Counted from the first letter of the stretch, positions 50,498 through 59,582 are shown. The stretch is DNA of 64,000 nucleotides from Thiomicrorhabdus sp965603495 (GCA_965603495.1 CBFDDF010000005.1:124001-188000); one strand, 5' to 3'. Notes: generated by a model not told the origin, from the sequence alone. Numbers and translations: made by a program.

Positions 50498-51790
50498 TTA
50501 TTCTTTTAGTCCAGAAATCCGTGTTTGAAGCCCCTGATTAATGGCTTTCAAGCTTTTGTTTTTGGCTTGAATTTCAAGCAAGCGGTCAGAGATTTCGGAA
50601 GAAGACAATTGGACTTCAAGTGCACTCAAGTCTACGCTGTACCCAGCTTTTTTAGCTGCTTCGAAAGCACGCTCTGTAGCGACAAAAGTTGCTTCGATGG
50701 CTTGTTGGGTTTTTTCGGCAGACTCATGCGCCTTCTGTGATGTCGCCAGTGCGAGTTGGGTCGCTTCTTGTGCGGTATGTTGAACCTGAGATGCAATTTT
50801 CTGGATCTCTTGATCTATTTCAATCGCTTCTTCCATACTGGCAACAGATTGGCTAGCTTGTTCAATCATGTCAGTGTCATTTTCGGTTAATGAGCTGATA
50901 TTTTCATCCGTCACCACTTCTTCCTGTGTAGATAACTCACTCATTTCATCAGGGTCGCTGATCTCATTCGTATCAGTACCTTCATCAAGTTCTTCCATAG
51001 GGAGAGGGTCTTCATTTTGAATGCTTTCATCCATTTCAATCGTGTCTTCGATTGTTTGTTCTGTTGGCGGGTCAATTGTATCGAGAGGCTCCTCGATGGT
51101 TTCACTCATATCAATGGCGTCAATCGTTTCGACTTGTTCCATTATCGCATCTATATCTTCGATGTCATTTGTGTCGAGATTAGCTTCATTTTCGACTTCA
51201 GTAGTCGATTCTGTAGGCAGGTCTGCTAGAGAGTCAGCTACCTCACCTGTTATTGCATCAGTAGTAGCTAGGGCTGGGGTGGCTGCGGCGGTAACCGCAT
51301 CCTCTTGTTCCATTGAGGTATCGATATCTTCAATGTCTATCATCTCTAGATTATCTAAATCAATGTCTTTTGAAGCTTCGTTGCTCGGAATCTCACTGCT
51401 ATCTTCTGTATCCGTCAAACTATTTTCAATGTCGTCTTCGTTTGCAAGATCATCTACGGCTATTGGTGTTTCAATTGGTTCAACAATCTCTTCAGAGCCG
51501 ATATCAGGGGCTTCAGCTTCTGTCTCGTCCCCACTGGCAATTTCGGCCATTAACGCATCAATGTCATCAATGTCCGTATCGTCCTCAGCGGGCGCAGGGC
51601 TCGTGGAAGTTGCTACCTCAATAATATCATCCATATCTGTTGGTATGTCATCTAGGCTATTGAGTAAATCATCCATATCGATGTCATCGGAGTCTGTTGG
51701 CATAACGGCTTGGTCATCTGATAGTTCACCCATCATATCCAACATTTCTTTAGTGGCTTGATCATCTTTTTCAACATTTAAACCTGACAT
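50498..51790 (-). CDS. Uncharacterised highly acidic protein with C-terminal coiled coil
   Basis: A 430-residue protein. Residues 1-310 are dominated by Asp, Glu, Ser, Thr and Ile in short repeats such as DIDDIDALM, EDIDTSMEQ and IDAIMEQVETID, and are probably disordered. Residues 315-430 form an alanine-rich then polar coiled coil (QHTAQEATQLALATSQKAHESAEKTQQAIEATFVATERAFEAAKKAGYSVDLSALEVQL...). No signal peptide or membrane segment. The repeat-rich codons create a long but meaningless antisense frame. Likely co-transcribed with rluA upstream (77-bp gap) and the coiled-coil gene downstream. Function unknown; the layout recalls bacterial polar or cytoskeletal scaffold proteins. Confidence 0.75.
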   Translation of the reverse strand: MSGLNVEKDDQATKEMLDMMGELSDDQAVMPTDSDDIDMDDLLNSLDDIPTDMDDIIEVATSTSPAPAEDDTDIDDIDALMAEIASGDETEAEAPDIGSEEIVEPIETPIAVDDLANEDDIENSLTDTEDSSEIPSNEASKDIDLDNLEMIDIEDIDTSMEQEDAVTAAATPALATTDAITGEVADSLADLPTESTTEVENEANLDTNDIEDIDAIMEQVETIDAIDMSETIEEPLDTIDPPTEQTIEDTIEMDESIQNEDPLPMEELDEGTDTNEISDPDEMSELSTQEEVVTDENISSLTENDTDMIEQASQSVASMEEAIEIDQEIQKIASQVQHTAQEATQLALATSQKAHESAEKTQQAIEATFVATERAFEAAKKAGYSVDLSALEVQLSSSEISDRLLEIQAKNKSLKAINQGLQTRISGLKE

Positions 51791-51867
51791 AATGGAGATT
51801 CCTGTAACTTAATTTGAAGGCGATTGTCTAGCAGAAAGCAGTTTTTATGCCATTGTATTGGCAGTAT

Positions 51868-52548
51868 CTATGAGATGTTATCCAGAGAAAAGTCAGGGGG
51901 GAGATTGAACTCCAACCATTCACCTTTTATTGGATGGGTAAAACTTAAGCTGGTGGCATGTAGTAATAGTCTAGCAGACATCTTTAGTGCAATGGGATCT
52001 GCGTAGAGATTATCACCTAAAATAGGATGACCTAAGGACTTCATATGCAAACGTAGTTGGTGAGAACGGCCTGTAATGGGGGTCAGTTCTACGAGAAATT
52101 CACTGCTGTTTTGTTGAAGAACTTGCCAGTGTGTTTCTGCTGACTTACCTTGTTTAAAGTCAATCATTTGCAGTGGACGGCGCTCCCAGTCACAGCGCAT
52201 AGGTAAGTTGATAGAGCCATGTTGTGTCGAAGGCATGCCAGCGCAGATGGCTTGGTAAGTTTTAGCTGTTTCACGCTCCTGAAATTGTCGACTTAACTGG
52301 CGGTGTACTTCGGCACTTAAGGCTAACACCATTAAGCCAGAGGTATCCATGTCTAAGCGATGTACGATTTTGATCTCCGGATAAGTCACCTGCAAGTGTG
52401 ATAATAAACACTCGTGCTTTTCAGGTCCTCGACCGGGAACTGAGAGTAAGCCGCTAGGCTTATTAGCAATGACAATGTCCTGATCGGCATAATGAATCCA
52501 GCTAGGGTCAAAGGTAAATTGATTTGGAAAAGCGGGGGATGAGTGCAT
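51868..52548 (-). CDS. rluA: RluA-family pseudouridine synthase
   Basis: A 226-residue pseudouridine synthase without an S4 domain, the size and shape of RluA, which modifies U746 of 23S rRNA and U32 of some tRNAs. Catalytic block HRLDMDTSGLMVLAL with the essential Asp, preceded by IANKPSGLLSVPGRGPEKHECLLSHL and followed by ETAKTYQAI and TPITGRSHQLRLHMKSLGHPILGDNLYA. It is divergent from the phosphatase gene 44 bp away. RluA is favoured over other small RluA-like enzymes by length and the VPGRG segment. Confidence 0.85.
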   Translation of the reverse strand: MHSSPAFPNQFTFDPSWIHYADQDIVIANKPSGLLSVPGRGPEKHECLLSHLQVTYPEIKIVHRLDMDTSGLMVLALSAEVHRQLSRQFQERETAKTYQAICAGMPSTQHGSINLPMRCDWERRPLQMIDFKQGKSAETHWQVLQQNSSEFLVELTPITGRSHQLRLHMKSLGHPILGDNLYADPIALKMSARLLLHATSLSFTHPIKGEWLEFNLPPDFSLDNIS

Positions 52549-52592
52549 TTTATGAATAGGCCTTGTAAACTATTAGCTTATTTTAAACTAAG

Positions 52593-53099
52593 GTGTCTAT
52601 TGAAATGGCTGATATGTCTAAAAAGGTTTCTGTCTTATTTGTATGTTTGGGCAATATTTGCCGTTCGCCGACGGCGCATGGTGTTTTTAGGAGTCTGGTC
52701 ATTCAAGCTGGTTTAGAAGATAAGATTGAAATTGATTCTGCAGGTACGGCAGCATTTCATATTGGTAAGTCACCGGATGACCGTTCAACCGCAGTTGCCT
52801 TACAGCGGGGAATTGATATGACAGACCTGCGTGCGCGTAAGGTGGATTTTGGCGATTTTTATGTGTATGACTATATCTTGGCAATGGATGATGCAAACTA
52901 TGCGAACTTGAAGGAGTTGGCACTGCCGGAGCATGCTGAGAAGGTTCAGCTGTTTTTAGACTATACACAAGAATTTTCAGAAACCGAGGTACCAGACCCA
53001 TATTACGGTGGCGATCAGGGATTTGATCATGTCTTTAATCTGGTTGAAGCGGCATCGCTAGGTTTGTTAGCGCATATAAAGCAACACCATTTATCATAA
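52593..53099 (+). CDS. Low-molecular-weight protein-tyrosine phosphatase
   Basis: A 155-170-residue phosphatase with the P-loop VCLGNICRSPT (C-x5-R-S), the downstream MDDANYANL, and the general-acid loop VPDPYYGGDQGFDHVFNLVEAA with catalytic Asp. Such enzymes act on tyrosine kinases of exopolysaccharide systems or on small phosphotyrosine targets; no kinase or capsule genes are adjacent. The start may be GTG 52593, ATG 52605 or ATG 52614; the last is closest to the usual family N-terminus (KKVSVLFVCLGN). Confidence 0.92.
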   Translation: MSIEMADMSKKVSVLFVCLGNICRSPTAHGVFRSLVIQAGLEDKIEIDSAGTAAFHIGKSPDDRSTAVALQRGIDMTDLRARKVDFGDFYVYDYILAMDDANYANLKELALPEHAEKVQLFLDYTQEFSETEVPDPYYGGDQGFDHVFNLVEAASLGLLAHIKQHHLS

Positions 53100-53108
53100 A
53101 ATAAATTG

Positions 53109-53120
53109 ACCAGGCCTGGT
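53109..53120. repeat. 12-bp palindrome ACCAGGCCTGGT, copy 8 (after phosphatase gene)
   Basis: Perfect copy 10 bp after the phosphatase stop. The flanks are not symmetric and no T-run follows, so it is not an evident terminator. Confidence 0.95.
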
Positions 53121-53232
53121 TAGCTGTAGGCTTGGTTATGCTAGATTGAGCTCAGCGTGATGATTAGCCTATGTTTGATGACTTTCGAGTGAGTAATTGA
53201 AGTGATCGAGCAGGGTTTATAAAATTCAGATA

Positions 53233-53262
53233 CAAAAACACCGCCAAGTGGCGGTGTTTTTG
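53233..53262. terminator. Terminator of rne (likely bidirectional)
   Basis: Palindrome with 14-bp arms (53233-53246 and 53249-53262), GC-rich stem CACCGCCA/TGGCGGTG, loop AG, A-run and T-run on the two sides. It lies just beyond the rne stop and also faces the phosphatase gene. Confidence 0.9.
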
Positions 53263-53284
53263 TAAGTGCAAAATAACCAGAAAA

Positions 53285-55927
53285 TTATGACTCTTTTGAA
53301 GTCGTTTCCGCTTTTGGTGCTGAAGTGTCCGAAGAATCCTTTTGGGTTTTGTCTTCTGGTGCTCTAGGCTTTCTAGGACCACGAGGTCTTCTTGGTCTTC
53401 TTGGTCTAGATTTCTTTTCAGGTGCTGCTTCTGAGTCTTCAGAAGTGGCATCAGCTGCAGCTTCTTGAGTCTCTGTCACAACTTCAGTTTCAGAAATTTC
53501 CTGAGTTTCTGTTTGAATCACTGGCTCAGCTTGGATTTCAGTAGGCATCTCTAAGGCTGCTACTGGTGCTTCTGCTTGAGTCGTTACCGGTGTTTCGATA
53601 TTTGTTTCTGTTGTGGTAACTTCGATAGCGATGTTTTCAGTTGCAGGTTGAGTTTGCTCTGCTTGAATAGTCGTCTCAACAACGGCCTCTATCATCGGTG
53701 TCGCAACATTCTCAGCGGATTTCATGGCAGTCGTGGTGTCAGAACGCTCTGAACCCGGTGCAGGTGAATCAATTGATAATGTTTCGGCATTCGCAGGTGC
53801 TCGACGACGGCTATTGTAACTACGGCTGTTGTAACGGCTACGATGACGCCCTTCAGGCTTCTCAGTTTTATTCCCTTTTCGTTTATTGGGCTGATCATTT
53901 TCTGCAGTATCTACCGCTACTTCAGTGGTCGCAGTTTCGTCACCAATAGGTGCTTGCTTTTCTCTGTCTTTATTGCGGTTACGATTGTCGCGGTTTGGAC
54001 GACGATTCGGCTTTCTTTGCTGATCAGACGTTGCTTGAGAGTCATTTTCTTCAGCCGCTTCAGTCGTTTCAGATGGTGGTCGACGTTTATTGCGCGTATC
54101 ATCACGCTCATTGCGATTTCGGTTACGGCCACGGTTATCATCGCGTTCATTACGGTTACGATTGCGGTTGCGACGTGGGGTCGGGCGTACAGGTTTTTGC
54201 GGCTCTTCAGGCTCTTCAGTTTTACCGAATAAAGCATTCCAAACGCGTGAGAATAAACCAGGTTTCACTTCGGCTTTAACAGTCGCAGCTTCAGGAGCCA
54301 CAGCAACAGTCTCTGTTTTTGGTGGTGCTGTCTGTTGGATGCTTTTAACAGCAGGCTCTTCTTTAGACAGTTGTTGTTTGGCATCCTCTTCTTTTAGAGA
54401 ATAGTCAGGTTGTGAAATTTCCTTGATTTCATAACTTGGATTGCTTGAAGCGTCTTCACCCGTGCGGGTACGTTCAATAATATATTGTGGTGTTTCCAAA
54501 TGTTCATTTGGCACAATCAAGATATGCAAGCTATGACGATCTTCAATCATAATCAATTGAGGGCGTTTTTCATTTAGAAGGAATGTTGCAACGTCTACCG
54601 GCAGTTGTACGGTAACGCGACGCGTATTCTCTTTCATGCTCTCTTCTTCAAGCAAACGCAAGATAGAAAGACCTAAAGACTCAACGCCACGGATTACACC
54701 GACACCATGACAGCGTGGGCATACAATTTGAGTTGATTCCTCAATTGAAGGGCGTAAACGTTGACGAGACATTTCAAGTAGACCAAAACGAGAGATCTTA
54801 CCGATTTGTACACGTGCGCGATCAGACTTAACAGCTTCACGAATTTTGTTTTCAACGTCACGTTGGTGTTTGTTTGAGTGCATATCAATGAAATCGATAA
54901 CCACTAAACCACCTAAATCACGTAGACGTAGTTGGCGTGCAATTTCGCAGGCCGCTTCCATATTGGTATTGAAAGCGGTGTCTTCAATGTCAGTCCCTTT
55001 AGTTGCACGGCTTGAGTTGATGTCAATTGCCGTTAACGCTTCTGTGATATCTATCACAATAGAGCCACCTGACGGTAGTGTCACTTCACGTTGATATGCG
55101 GATTCAATTTGTGATTCGATTTGAAAGCGTGTAAATAGAGGAATCGTATCTTGATACGGTTTTACTTTATACACTTGTTCTGGCATAACGTGTTGAATGA
55201 ATTCGCGTGCTTTATGGAAAACTTCCATATTATCAATGATGATTTCACCGATATCTTGGCGAAGGTAATCACGGATGGCAAGGATAACAATGTCTGATTC
55301 TTGGTGAATAAGAAAAGGTGCTGCTTGTTCAGTAGAGGCTTTTTGGACCGCTTCCCAAAGTTGTACAAGGTAGTTAACACCCCATTGTAGCTCTTCAGTG
55401 TTTTTGTCAACACCAGCGGTGCGGATGATTAATCCCATACCATCAGGGGTGTTTAAATCACGTAATGTATCGCGAATATCTGAACGATCATCGCCTTCGA
55501 TACGACGTGAAATACCACCCGCCTTAGGATTGTTTGGCATCATTACTACATAAGGGCCAGCAAGCGTAATTTGAGTGGTTAACGCCGCACCTTTATTACC
55601 ACGTTCTTCTTTTTGAACTTGGACAATGATCTCTTGACCTTCTTTTAAAACATCTTTGATGCTATAGCGGCCAGATTCAGGTTTGTTCTTAGGGAAGTAC
55701 TCTTCAGCAACTTCTTTGAAAGGTAAAAAGCCGTGACGTTCAGAACCATAATCCACAAATGCGGCTTCCAAACTCGGCTCGATACGAGTGATTTTGCCTT
55801 TGTAAATGTTGGCCTTTTTCTTCTGGTGGCGTGGCGTTTCTACATCTAGGTCGTACAGGGTTTGCCCGCTAACTAGGGCAATGCGTGTCTCTTCTGACTG
55901 AGTCGCATTAATGAGCATTCTTTTCAT
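53285..55927 (-). CDS. rne: Ribonuclease E
   Basis: Essential endoribonuclease for mRNA decay and rRNA/tRNA processing, scaffold of the degradosome. From the ATG at 55927 (MKRMLINATQSEETRIALV) it is 880 residues; the frame stays open 38 codons further upstream, but the family begins at MKRMLINA. It has the S1 RNA-binding domain (about 35-125), DNase-I-like catalytic Asp residues near 303 and 346 (TAIDINSSRAT and GGLVVIDFIDM), and the Zn-link CPRCHGVG. The C-terminal half is disordered, with an Arg/Asn-rich RNA-binding segment (RRNRNRNRNERDDNRGRNRNR) and a final basic patch (RPRRPRRPRGPRKPR). No classical enolase- or PNPase-binding motif is evident. Confidence 0.96.
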   Translation of the reverse strand: MKRMLINATQSEETRIALVSGQTLYDLDVETPRHQKKKANIYKGKITRIEPSLEAAFVDYGSERHGFLPFKEVAEEYFPKNKPESGRYSIKDVLKEGQEIIVQVQKEERGNKGAALTTQITLAGPYVVMMPNNPKAGGISRRIEGDDRSDIRDTLRDLNTPDGMGLIIRTAGVDKNTEELQWGVNYLVQLWEAVQKASTEQAAPFLIHQESDIVILAIRDYLRQDIGEIIIDNMEVFHKAREFIQHVMPEQVYKVKPYQDTIPLFTRFQIESQIESAYQREVTLPSGGSIVIDITEALTAIDINSSRATKGTDIEDTAFNTNMEAACEIARQLRLRDLGGLVVIDFIDMHSNKHQRDVENKIREAVKSDRARVQIGKISRFGLLEMSRQRLRPSIEESTQIVCPRCHGVGVIRGVESLGLSILRLLEEESMKENTRRVTVQLPVDVATFLLNEKRPQLIMIEDRHSLHILIVPNEHLETPQYIIERTRTGEDASSNPSYEIKEISQPDYSLKEEDAKQQLSKEEPAVKSIQQTAPPKTETVAVAPEAATVKAEVKPGLFSRVWNALFGKTEEPEEPQKPVRPTPRRNRNRNRNERDDNRGRNRNRNERDDTRNKRRPPSETTEAAEENDSQATSDQQRKPNRRPNRDNRNRNKDREKQAPIGDETATTEVAVDTAENDQPNKRKGNKTEKPEGRHRSRYNSRSYNSRRRAPANAETLSIDSPAPGSERSDTTTAMKSAENVATPMIEAVVETTIQAEQTQPATENIAIEVTTTETNIETPVTTQAEAPVAALEMPTEIQAEPVIQTETQEISETEVVTETQEAAADATSEDSEAAPEKKSRPRRPRRPRGPRKPRAPEDKTQKDSSDTSAPKAETTSKES

Positions 55928-56917
55928 GCTTTTCTCTTTTAATTTTATCTGAGAGACATCATGAATAGAAGACAGAAAAAGCGGACGAGAGGTGCTGTTC
56001 AATAGATCTGAAAAGAGTTGTTTAGGCAAGTTGTTAGACAAGAATAGGAAGTTTGTTTTTTCGAGCGTTTCTGTGAACTCTGGGGGTTTCTGTCCAGAGT
56101 TCGATGCAACGCATCTTTTGCAATTGCCTCTGTGGGCAGGTCAAGCGCCGTATTACGCTTCACGAATATCGTTCTATCTTTGTGTAACAGTGGTATCGAG
56201 CAAATGCATGATTTTGTTCTTTTTGGGCTATTTGCTCTAGCCAAGCAGACAATGTCTGTTGTTTACAATACTTTCAGTTTGATTTAGCTCTCGTATCATT
56301 GAAGTGGCGTCTTATGACTTTATTGTTAACCTTTTCATGAGGTTAGTTAAGTACAGCGCCAGTCAATTATCTCAATAGCCTCTTTCGTATTATGTAAAAG
56401 AGAGATATTGGGGCTTTTGGTGTCTTGTATGGATGTGTGGCTCAGAAGTTTTGGTAAAACAGAATAAATTTAAGCGTCTTAGGAGGGGGCTTGTTTAAAC
56501 AAAAGCGCTCCAATTTCCTATAGTTTGATAGGCCGCCGATTTCTGTCGGTATTGAAAATTCTTTCACGTTAATCGCGCTACTTCATACGCCTTTAAGGTC
56601 AGTATGGTTTGCTGTGATCGCATCGCTTACAAATTTAAGCCACGCAAATATATCACTCATTTTCTAACTGCGCAATGACAACCTCGCTTTCAGGCTGTAA
56701 ACTGTCGCAAATTTAGTGAAATAGACCTTATATATGTAATCTTGTGGGTACTTTTGTGGATAACTTGTGGAAGTTTATTCTCAGTGTCTGATTATTAACG
56801 GGTTTTTGGGAGGGGTGTAGTGCCTATGTATTTCAATCATATTCCTAGCGTTAAGTGTCACATAAAACGCAGTTTAAAACTGTAATTAAGAATCGAATCT
56901 CAATGGATGAGTAAGCC
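55928..56917. promoter_or_regulatory. Long divergent intergenic region, rne leader and rluC promoter region
   Basis: 990 bp without a credible gene. In enterobacteria rne has a long 5' leader with hairpins through which RNase E controls its own mRNA, and this region is long enough for the same. A hairpin with arms 56198-56205 and 56230-56237 (GAGCAAAT/ATTTGCTC) lies on the rne side. I could not fix promoter boxes for either gene. The 82-codon frames near 56000-56240 look like chance frames. Confidence 0.45.
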
Positions 56918-57865
56918 ATGGCAAATGTAAAATTAATAGACGTCACGGAAGAGGATGCTGGGCAAAGAGTCGACAATTTTTTGATGCGTCATTTGCGTAA
57001 AGCGCCACGTACCCTTATTTATAGAATCATCCGTAAGGGTGAAGTGCGTGTCAATAAAGGTCGCGTCAAAGCTAGTACCCGTTTGAATGCAGGGGATGTG
57101 GTGCGTATACCGCCTGTCAGTGTGCCTGATAAAGTAGATATTGTTGAGTCTGATATTCCTTATGCCCAGTTACAACGTATTGAAGACAGTATCATGTATG
57201 AAGATAGCGATTTGATGGTGATTAATAAGCCATCAGGCGTTGCGGTGCATGGCGGTGGCGGCATTAATTGGGGTTTGATTGAGGTCGTGCGTGTATTGAG
57301 ACCTTTGGCTAAGCGCTTGGAATTGGTGCACCGCATCGACCGAGATACCTCTGGTTGTATTTTAATTGCAAAGAAAGCCTCTATTTTAAAAGAGCTACAT
57401 GCTCAAATACGTGCTGATAAATGGGATAAACGTTATCTAGCGATTGTGACCGGTCAGTGGCCCAAGCAAGTGCAAAAAGTGGATTTACCTTTGCGTAAAG
57501 ATCATTTGCCAGACGGGGGCTGGAAGGTGTCGGTGGCGGATGATGGAAAAGTGGCGATTAGTTTTTTCAAAATAGAGCAACATCTTAAAGGTTGTGATTT
57601 GGTGTCCGTTAAGCTTAAAACGGGTAGAACACATCAGATAAGGGTGCATGCCTTGGCGCATGGTTGCCCTTTGTTGGGGGATGATCGTTATGGTGACCAT
57701 GACGTCAATAAAAAATATCGTCCAATGGGGATGAAGCGATTGGCTTTACACGCACAGTTTCTTGGTTTTACTCATCCGGGGACGGGAGAGTGGATGTTGA
57801 TGGAGGCACCTATGTATGCTGATTTTACCCAGATTATCGAAGCTTTAAGTTTATCGAAATCCTAG
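56918..57865 (+). CDS. rluC: 23S rRNA pseudouridine synthase RluC
   Basis: A 315-residue enzyme with an N-terminal S4 RNA-binding domain (about 12-75, GQRVDNFLMRHLRKAPRTLIYRIIRKGEVRVNKGRVK) and the RluA-type catalytic domain: INKPSGVAVHGGGGINWGLIEVVR, HRIDRDTSGCILIAKK with the catalytic Asp, and TGRTHQIRVHALAHGCPLLGDDRYG. In E. coli RluC modifies U955, U2504 and U2580 of 23S rRNA and lies divergent from rne, as here. It is followed by a HAD phosphatase. Confidence 0.94.
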   Translation: MANVKLIDVTEEDAGQRVDNFLMRHLRKAPRTLIYRIIRKGEVRVNKGRVKASTRLNAGDVVRIPPVSVPDKVDIVESDIPYAQLQRIEDSIMYEDSDLMVINKPSGVAVHGGGGINWGLIEVVRVLRPLAKRLELVHRIDRDTSGCILIAKKASILKELHAQIRADKWDKRYLAIVTGQWPKQVQKVDLPLRKDHLPDGGWKVSVADDGKVAISFFKIEQHLKGCDLVSVKLKTGRTHQIRVHALAHGCPLLGDDRYGDHDVNKKYRPMGMKRLALHAQFLGFTHPGTGEWMLMEAPMYADFTQIIEALSLSKS

Positions 57866-57937
57866 TATTTAGAATTTTTCTTAGATCGTCCTGAAGGGGA
57901 TTAAAGCAATAGTAAAGCAGTACCGCAGAATATAGGG

Positions 57938-58606
57938 GTGAAGAACGTGGTAAAGAAATATAAAGCAGTAATTTTTGATTGGGATGGCACTTTGATGAAT
58001 TCTGAGGCGCGTATTGTGGACTCGATTCAAACGGCGGCAAAAGAGTGTGGTTTCCCTGTGTTATCTGATTATGAGTCCAAGCAGATTATTGGTTTGAGTT
58101 TAGAGATGGCTATTTTGGGCTTGTATCCTGAAGCGGAGCAATCTCAAGTGGTTGCGATGGCAGAAGCTTATACTCAGTATTTCTTAGAAGACTGCAGTGT
58201 GCCAATGGAGGCTTTTGATGGTGCAGAGTCTTTATTGTTTAACCTGAATCAGCATGGTCTTAAGTTAGCGATTGCCACCGGTAAGAGTCGTAAAGGTTTG
58301 AATCAGGTGTTGAGTGAGTGTGGGTTTGGTGTCTATTTTGATATGACGCGTACCCCTGTTGAGTCAGCTTCTAAGCCTAACCCATTGATGTTGGAGCAAA
58401 TTCTTGCCGAGTTTGGTCTTACCGTTGATGAAGCGGTGATGATTGGTGATACGACATTTGATATGGAGATGGCACAAAATATCGGTATGGATCGCATTGC
58501 ATTAAGTCACGGCGTGCATCAGATGGAAGTGTTGGCTGAATATAATCCGGTTGCGCAGTTAGATTCATTGCAGGAGTTGAATATCTGGCTGATGCAGAAC
58601 ATTTAG
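57938..58606 (+). CDS. HAD-superfamily phosphatase (phosphoglycolate-phosphatase-like)
   Basis: A 222-residue HAD-IA hydrolase. Motif I is DWDGTLMNSE with the nucleophile Asp, motif II ATGKSRKGL, motif III Lys in ASKPNPLML, and motif IV MIGDTTFDMEMA. The cap domain lies between motifs I and II. A gph-like HAD gene after rluC is common in gammaproteobacteria. Substrate uncertain. The start may be GTG 57938 or GTG 57947; AGGGGTGA upstream suits the latter. Confidence 0.87.
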   Translation: MKNVVKKYKAVIFDWDGTLMNSEARIVDSIQTAAKECGFPVLSDYESKQIIGLSLEMAILGLYPEAEQSQVVAMAEAYTQYFLEDCSVPMEAFDGAESLLFNLNQHGLKLAIATGKSRKGLNQVLSECGFGVYFDMTRTPVESASKPNPLMLEQILAEFGLTVDEAVMIGDTTFDMEMAQNIGMDRIALSHGVHQMEVLAEYNPVAQLDSLQELNIWLMQNI

Positions 58607-58636
58607 CGCTCGAGAAATGCGCTTTTATTTGAATAG

Positions 58637-58658
58637 CCACCAGGCCTGGTGGTTTTTT
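58637..58658 (+). terminator. Terminator of the rluC-HAD unit built on ACCAGGCCTGGT
   Basis: 16-bp perfect stem CCACCAGG/CCTGGTGG (58637-58652) followed by six T residues, 30 bp after the HAD gene stop. Confidence 0.87.
58639..58650. repeat. 12-bp palindrome ACCAGGCCTGGT, copy 9 (terminator stem)
   Basis: Perfect copy forming the core of the terminator hairpin after the HAD phosphatase gene. Confidence 0.95.
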
Positions 58659-58721
58659 ATTGGGTGTTAGTCTTCTCGATTACGCTATAAGGGCTAGGGG
58701 GTCCGCTTATTGGCTTTGTCC

Positions 58722-59390
58722 TTATCTGCTAGGCTGCAAAGGCAGTGGGTAGCCCATTTGGTAAAAAATTTCGGTCAGTTCAATCAAGGGTAAGCCGATT
58801 AAAGCATTAGGATCGTTGCTTTCAATGCGCTTAAAGAGTGTGATGCCTAATCCTTCAGATTTGAAACTACCTGCACAGTTTAGAGGTTGTTCGATGTCTA
58901 TGTAGTTACGAATAACAGTATCACTTAGGTTCCTAAAGTACACTTTGGTGATATCCATAGTTTGGTAAGTTTTTTGAGTTGCGGTGTTGATAACAACTAG
59001 GCCAGTATAGAAGGTAATGCAGTTACCACTGAAGTCTCTTAACTGTTTGATGGCATTTTCAATGCTATGAGGTTTGCCAATCGGTAAGCCATTAAAAACT
59101 GCAGTTTGGTCTGAGGCAATAATGATGGCATTAGGAGATGTTTTTGCAATCTCCTGGGCTTTTTTTAAAGAAAGGCGGTTGACCATTGTTTTTGGTGTTT
59201 CATCTTTAAGAGGTGTTTCATCAATGTCTGGCGCAACTTGTACAAAATCAATATGCAGTTTTTTAAGTAGTTGCTTTCTAAAGCTTGAGGTAGAACCTAA
59301 AATTACTCGGGGCATTGTCTCTATCGTTGTTTGTGATAGATCGGCTGAAGTCACGTTTTTAATGACTGTATCTGGTTGGGTTGAATGCAT
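58722..59390 (-). CDS. Maf-family nucleotide pyrophosphatase (YceF-like)
   Basis: Maf/YceF protein that hydrolyses non-canonical or methylated nucleoside triphosphates (m7GTP in the YceF group). Core motifs are PRVILGSTSSFRKQLL, DIDETPLKDETP, IIIASDQTAVFNGLPIGKP and the C-terminal FKSEGLGITLFKRIESNDPNALIGLPL. The usual family start would be the ATG at 59315 (MPRVILGSTS); the open frame begins 25 codons earlier at 59390. Neither has a clear ribosome site. Its position next to yceD-rpmF-plsX-fab, but on the opposite strand, matches E. coli. Confidence 0.9.
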   Translation of the reverse strand: MHSTQPDTVIKNVTSADLSQTTIETMPRVILGSTSSFRKQLLKKLHIDFVQVAPDIDETPLKDETPKTMVNRLSLKKAQEIAKTSPNAIIIASDQTAVFNGLPIGKPHSIENAIKQLRDFSGNCITFYTGLVVINTATQKTYQTMDITKVYFRNLSDTVIRNYIDIEQPLNCAGSFKSEGLGITLFKRIESNDPNALIGLPLIELTEIFYQMGYPLPLQPSR

Positions 59391-59582
59391 AAATTAAATG
59401 GTTACCTAGTATTTTGTTTTTGAAGATAAAGCAGGCAAAATGCCACGTGATTCTTATTTATCCTCGGTTTTTCAAGGGGCAAGCTCAAATTTCAGAGTCG
59501 ATGTCTATTTTACTGTGAAAAAAGCACGTTTTTTTACGTTATTTTTTGACTTAATCGAATGATGGCTGTATGATTCGCGCCT

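Noticed and set aside
51021..51761. 246-codon serine-rich frame on the + strand opposite the acidic protein gene
   Set aside because: It is the complement of GAT/GAA/ATC-rich repeats in the acidic protein gene. The composition (Ser/Ile/Val runs) is an artefact and there is no ribosome site.
53917..54279. Several 80-130-codon + and - strand frames over the rne C-terminal region
   Set aside because: Shadows of the repetitive Arg/Asn/Glu-rich codons of rne, without their own starts or motifs.
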